A stretch of DNA of 64,000 nucleotides. Origin: Galerina marginata. Its lineage: Eukaryota; Basidiomycota; Agaricomycetes; Agaricales; Galerinaceae. This document shows, in pieces, positions 59,580 to 64,000 of this stretch (position 1 is the stretch's first letter; each line of letters starts with the position of its first letter). Location: positions 496,001 through 560,000 of the forward strand of contig JAECYW010000027.1 of assembly GCA_023014335.1 (NCBI GenBank), written 5' to 3'. The notes beneath the pieces were generated by a model. The model did no database searches, had not been told where the DNA came from, and worked only from the letters and a program-made list of their open reading frames with translations. Made by a program: the position numbers and the translations under genes.

Positions 59580-62231
59580 TTACAAAACGCTCAGAACAGC
59601 GTAAACAACCGCTGCGCAAAGTCCAAGATAGAAAGAAGGAGCAAAGCTTCCCGCACTTGAGGTCGTCACGTCGGGCACGGTATATGATTTAGCTTTGATC
59701 AAAACCGCCGCTTGTTCAGCCACGCCATACGTAGCAGACGCCAGCTAGAAGAAAAAGGACAAAGAAGTCGGGTTAATAGATCGAACCAGAGGATATTTCG
59801 AGTTGAATTGACCAACATGGGCAGCAAACTCAAATGGAAACACCGACGCATCCACAACCCTCACATTCGCTAGAAGGTCACAAAAAAGCAGAAAATCCAT
59901 CAGCCCAAAAGTTCAGTCCCGTTTATGACAAACACAAAATGCACACAACGAACCTAACCCATAAACCCTCAAATCCGGCGCAACAACGCCCCCCATCTCC
60001 TTCGGCAGCATAGCACAGCTCCCAGTCGGATGATACTGCGTCCCCGCGCCGCCTTCGCCTCGGATGAGCCATGCCTCGATCTCCGCGTCGCTCTGCACGT
60101 TGGGGCCTGGGGTGATCTCAGCCCCTAGTGAGGACCCGAAGGAGGTGCTGAGGGTGCGGACTAGCTTTATGCCTTGGCGGAGGATTATCTGGTCTGAAAG
60201 AGGAAAAAGGAGGTGGGACAGAGGATGAGTAAAGATGTGATATAAGAGTACGATGCGGTTGGATACGCTTACCGGCGAAATGTGAAAAATATTGCGGGTC
60301 GATGAGGATAGGATCAAACGGGTTCGAAGAGTTGATGTACGCCCGTCCTTGACTGGAAGAAAAAAATCAGCTGAACAGCTCATGCCCAACAATGTAAAAA
60401 AAGACACCTAAACGGATGCTGCAAAGCAGCCTGCACCACCACCCTCCCAGGGCTCACGACGCTCATCAGCATCTCCACCTGTGCGACCCCCGAATCCGAC
60501 AGAAACGTGTTCGCCGTCGTTTCGTAAATCGCCTTGTACCCCTCGACCACCTCGGGGTAGCGGCTCGGCACGAGATTGGCAGCGGACTCGGCGAGGGCGG
60601 AGTGGATCTGGGCTTGGAACTCTGTAGAGGCTGAGGAAGGAGAGGGAAAGAGGGCGGTGAGATTGACGAACGCTACGGCGTTGTTTATTGAAGAGAGAAA
60701 TTCGGGTGTGTTCTGAGAGGGATTGGGAGACGAGGCGTCAGTTGGGTAGACGAGATGAGAGGAAGGAAGATTGGACATACGGAAAAATCAGAGTTGGACG
60801 CTTTGATATCCCCCGCCGTCTCATACGGCGTCTCCCAAACTACTCCAGCAGTCTATTAAAAAAAATCGAATCGTCAAAAACCCACCAAAAAGCATCGAAA
60901 AAAATCGAAAGTACAGACCAAATGATCCTGCAAATGCTGCCCAACCCCAGGAAGCTCAACCTTCACACCCACACCCGCAGCTTCCAGCACGTCCCGCGGA
61001 CCCACCCCACTGTGCATCAGCATCTTCGGGCTGCCCAGCGCCCCGCCCGCGAGGAGGACCTCCTTCCTCACTTTAACTGTCATTATTCTCAGCTGGCTAC
61101 TAGCGGCGTCAGTGCTCCGAGCGTATTCCACTCCAGTCGCATGATACACCCCCGCAGCGTCCGTTACATCCGAGAGGACGAGACGCGTGACGGTGGCTTC
61201 AGCCAGGATGTGTAAATTTGACCGAGGTGGTAACGAGTCGATGTACGCTGAACGGGAATAGGAGCGCGTGTAGTTGGTGGGGTTTATAGAGGAGGGGGCT
61301 ATGAACCCTCCTAGGGTTGTGCCGCCGTTTGGAGAGGAGAAGGACGGGATGCCGGCGAGGGCGAGGGAGGGGAGCCAGAGGGCTGTTGTGTTGATCATAC
61401 TGGCGGGCAGAAGGCGTTATTATTAGTGAAAACGAGGATTGAGAAGGATGGGATGAGAAATGAGACGTACACTGCTGGATAGGAAAGCTGCATCGGTCCT
61501 CCTAATCCGTGGGTGGACGCATCATACGAGATGTTAACGAGCTCCTGGACAGCGGGGGTGGGCGGCGTAAAGTTCTCTGCCTTCTTCATGAATCCGTACA
61601 TAGATTCCCAGCCCCAGTTTCCTCCTGATACACCGTCATTTGCAAGAGATAGAAGCGACTGCCACGCGTCCATCTCGGTGCTTGACGGGCGGACGAGGTA
61701 CATCGCGTTCATCGCGGAAGAGCCGCCCAATACCTAGAACGAATGAGTATGACGTTGACAGAACAAAGTTGAGTGGCTAAGTACCTTTCCGCGCGGCCAT
61801 CCAATGGTTTGGTTGTTCAGGTTCGGCTGGGGCACCGTTCCGTGCTGCCAGTCGTACTCCGTCCCGACCATTGAGGAGTAATAGGTACCGGCTGGTGTAT
61901 CTATTCGGAGGAAAGAGTGATCACTTTATTTAAAGGTCAAAAGTCACAGTAATGTCGACGTACTAATCCTGTCGGCAATCTCGTCACCCGTCTTCCCAGC
62001 TTCCAGAACGAGGACGGACACCGACGGGTCTTCTGAGAGCCTCGAGGCAAGCACGAGCCCTGCTAGCCCGCCGCCGACAATAATGTAGTCGTATGAACTT
62101 TGGATGTCAGTCTCTGTGGTGATAACCCCACGAGAATTTAGTCGGTAAAAGTCTGGAGAGCCTTGCGCGTTTGATTGTCCAGGGGAAATGAGGATGGCGA
62201 GGGTGATGAGGAGAATTTCTACGTTCCACAT
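59580..62231 (-). CDS. GMC oxidoreductase, copy B (FAD-dependent, secreted)
   Basis: Same exon plan as the gene at 47958-50569. The signal peptide is [20 protein letters not shown], followed by [36 protein letters not shown] sequence at the third exon, [19 protein letters not shown] and [14 protein letters not shown] with the active-site His. It ends [20 protein letters not shown] and SVL, a short hydrophobic C-terminus preceded by small residues, as expected for a GPI-type or tail anchor. This suggests a wall- or membrane-bound enzyme. Amino-acid differences from copy A are scattered and conservative, and no stop or frameshift was found in the traced exons, so both copies appear potentially functional. 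Substrate unknown (AA3_2-like). Confidence 0.88.
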
Positions 62232-62490
62232 TATGTGTAGACTTGGGTAGCGGTGGGACGATGTAGGTATTAGACTTGAATTGTTTGAAGAGCAGGTAAC
62301 GACAGATGGAATCAGAGACAAAATCAAGTAACCTAAAACGAGTGCTGTGACAAAAGAGAACCAAGAAAGTCAATAACGATGCGGTCCTTATAGAACTTGT
62401 TGACCTTGGCTTACCGTTGCTTCAATTTCTGATGTGCTTGGCCGTTAAGTCATTAACGACGCCGTCCGTTGTCCGACACTGCTACGGAAA

Positions 62491-62697
62491 ATGACAGAAC
62501 CGAGAGAAAGGCTTTTCCATGTACATGAGCCGCCCAGAGCATTCTGTCGGTGGAGTTTGGCTCTAATTCATTTCTTAGATCCTTGGCGAGTTCGAAAATG
62601 CCAGTCAGACTGCGCAGGGTCCATCTTGGCAGAGCATCGAGAACCTGAATATGTTGGAAGGCTGAGAGAGCTTCTGTCCTATACTGTAGTACCCTAA
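62491..62697 (+). CDS. 68-codon ORF upstream of GMC copy B
   Basis: Encodes the same 68 residues as the ORF at 50831-51037, with one synonymous change. It is divergent from GMC copy B and 259 bp from its start. The caveat given for the first copy applies: flanking noncoding sequence is equally conserved. Confidence 0.25.
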   Translation: MTEPRERLFHVHEPPRAFCRWSLALIHFLDPWRVRKCQSDCAGSILAEHREPEYVGRLRELLSYTVVP

Positions 62698-63179
62698 CGC
62701 GTAGAAATTTCAGTCAGAGCCCATTGACGATGGGAAGAGGAGACTCGGGAAAACTGGGGCACAGAAAAAACAAGATGATCACATGACTGCCCGGCATTTC
62801 GATTTCCGATTCCCGGATGCCACTTCCACGGTCAACTCGTCTCTGTCTCTCCAACAATTCGTCGTCGTTTCTGCTGATAGCGCCTACGATAGATGAGCTG
62901 AGTTTCTTCATCTACCGCTTCCTCTCTCCTTGAAGGCCACCAGTATTTTTCAAAAGGAACTCAAGCAACTTGTGGGCCGTGAAGATCTGTATCTTCATCA
63001 TGCTGGAGGGGGACAATCTGCAATTTGAAGGAACCAAATCCTCTCGAAACCGACATACGGAAAGACACTCTGGGCACGAATTATCTATTTATCACTCGTT
63101 TTGGACGCTTTGGACACATAAAACCTTGATGCATCGGTTTGATCGATCCGAGATCATTCTCCAATCCTCGCTAGTCCTT

Positions 63180-64000
63180 CCTGCACTCTCTCCTAATGAT
63201 CAGTTGTCCACAATCTCAGCACAGACATGATAGGAGATTGCCCGCGCAGATAGGATCGATGAGGATTTGACACTTGATCCTGGTGACGTTCGCCGAATCT
63301 CGCGGTATTCTTGTCGTTCTTTACATTAGGCTCGTGGTTGTTTCTCTCAGCGCCGATGACTAGGCAACGACAATTTACCCTGCATGGTTTCACAAAGATT
63401 GGACAGCTATTCCTTGAAGCTACTATGGCAGACATTCGGACTTCACTCTGCTGTTGAAGATATCCAACGGGATCAAAGCTTTGGCCTGAAAGGGATTCAT
63501 ACTTCCCGGCTGGTCGTGGACTGCTGATGACGGCGTCGAAGTCCTCCAGGGGCTTGATGTGCAAGTACAGGGATCTGTAGAAATCATCGACCATACTGTT
63601 TCTCATGGGTGTGGTTTCGATCCCTACCGCTACTAGTATACCTCAACCGGAATTCCTCTCAGACTTCTGACCATCTGGACGCATCAACACTGTCTCGTTT
63701 CGGTATCGTTCTCCAAACCTTGGGCATTTTTATCTCATTCTCTTCCAGCGGTTCATCGTCGTTTTTCTCAACGCCGGAAACCTGGGAGACGGGGATTTTC
63801 TGAGACAATTGACCAAGGATTGGATAACTACTCGTCAAAACTTCACATCCTGTAGGATGTTTGGCCTTGCTCTGTGCACTGCAGTTGCAGCTCGACCGGT
63901 AGAGTTCTGGGACAAAGGTTCTTAGTTCCCGGCTGGCCATGGAGATCATGTCGTCGAAGTGCGTCAATTGCTTGCTGTGCATGTACTGGCTCTCTTAGAA
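63180..64000. repeat. Degenerate ~415-bp tandem array, copy B part
   Basis: Anchors gtacagg..ctgtagaa at 63565 and gtactggctctcttagaa at 63983 are 418 bp apart, the same period as in the copy A array. The surrounding sequence is collinear with 51520-52343. The array continues beyond the window. Confidence 0.7.

Larger units (their letters stand above)
59570..64000 (+). repeat. Segmental duplication, copy B (runs off the window)
   Basis: Direct repeat of 47938-52343, starting near 59570 at cgatcatttacaaaacg. It includes the second GMC gene, the conserved upstream block and at least one ~415-bp array unit (anchors at 63565 and 63983). The right boundary lies outside the window. Confidence 0.9.

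Overview
The window looks like nuclear DNA of an Agaricomycete (mushroom-forming basidiomycete). Genes are split by many short introns of about 50-70 bp with GT..AG borders, and both strands are used. The families present are typical of this group: an aryl-alcohol-oxidase-like GMC oxidoreductase, a glyoxal-oxidase-type copper radical oxidase, two seven-transmembrane families, a TPR-CHAT protein and DUF4238. Three GMC oxidases and one copper radical oxidase, all secreted and H2O2-producing by family, suggest a wood- or litter-decaying lifestyle. The species cannot be named from the sequence.

Layout. 1-11 kb is gene-poor: a seven-TM protein (minus), a doubtful Ser/Arg-rich ORF, a single-pass membrane protein whose cytoplasmic tail looks frameshifted, and a Ser/Tyr/Arg-rich protein lying between two direct copies of a ~0.9 kb repeat. 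That repeat has inverted termini and an internal tRNA-like Pol III promoter. 11.4-14.9 kb holds two co-oriented minus-strand genes: a DUF4238 protein and an unusual protein joining a helical N-terminal domain to a receiver-like (REC) domain. A 540-bp inverted-repeat element follows. 15.7-22.5 kb carries the aryl-alcohol-oxidase-like gene and the copper radical oxidase. 22.7-38.5 kb is dense and on the plus strand: a coiled-coil protein, a Zn2Cys6 transcription factor, a small hypothetical and a complete VPS10/sortilin receptor. A small membrane protein (minus), a TPR-CHAT caspase-like protein (plus) and an SH3-like protein (minus) fill 38.8-47.5 kb.

The right end is dominated by a direct segmental duplication. 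About 4.4 kb at 47.94-52.34 kb recurs at 59.57 kb and runs to the window edge. Each copy carries a GMC oxidoreductase gene, its upstream region with an identical 68-codon ORF, and part of a degenerate ~415-bp tandem array. The spacer holds the rest of the array, a ~500-bp inverted-repeat element, ~2.7 kb without recognisable genes and a DUF6534-type seven-TM gene.

The oxidases probably act outside the cell, supplying peroxide while oxidising aryl alcohols, sugars or aldehydes. The REC fusion and the TPR-CHAT protein have architectures reminiscent of fungal innate-immunity or regulated-cell-death proteins; that is inference. VPS10 is a housekeeping sorting receptor. Exon joins were read by eye from splice signals, frame continuity and remembered family features. 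No database search was run.
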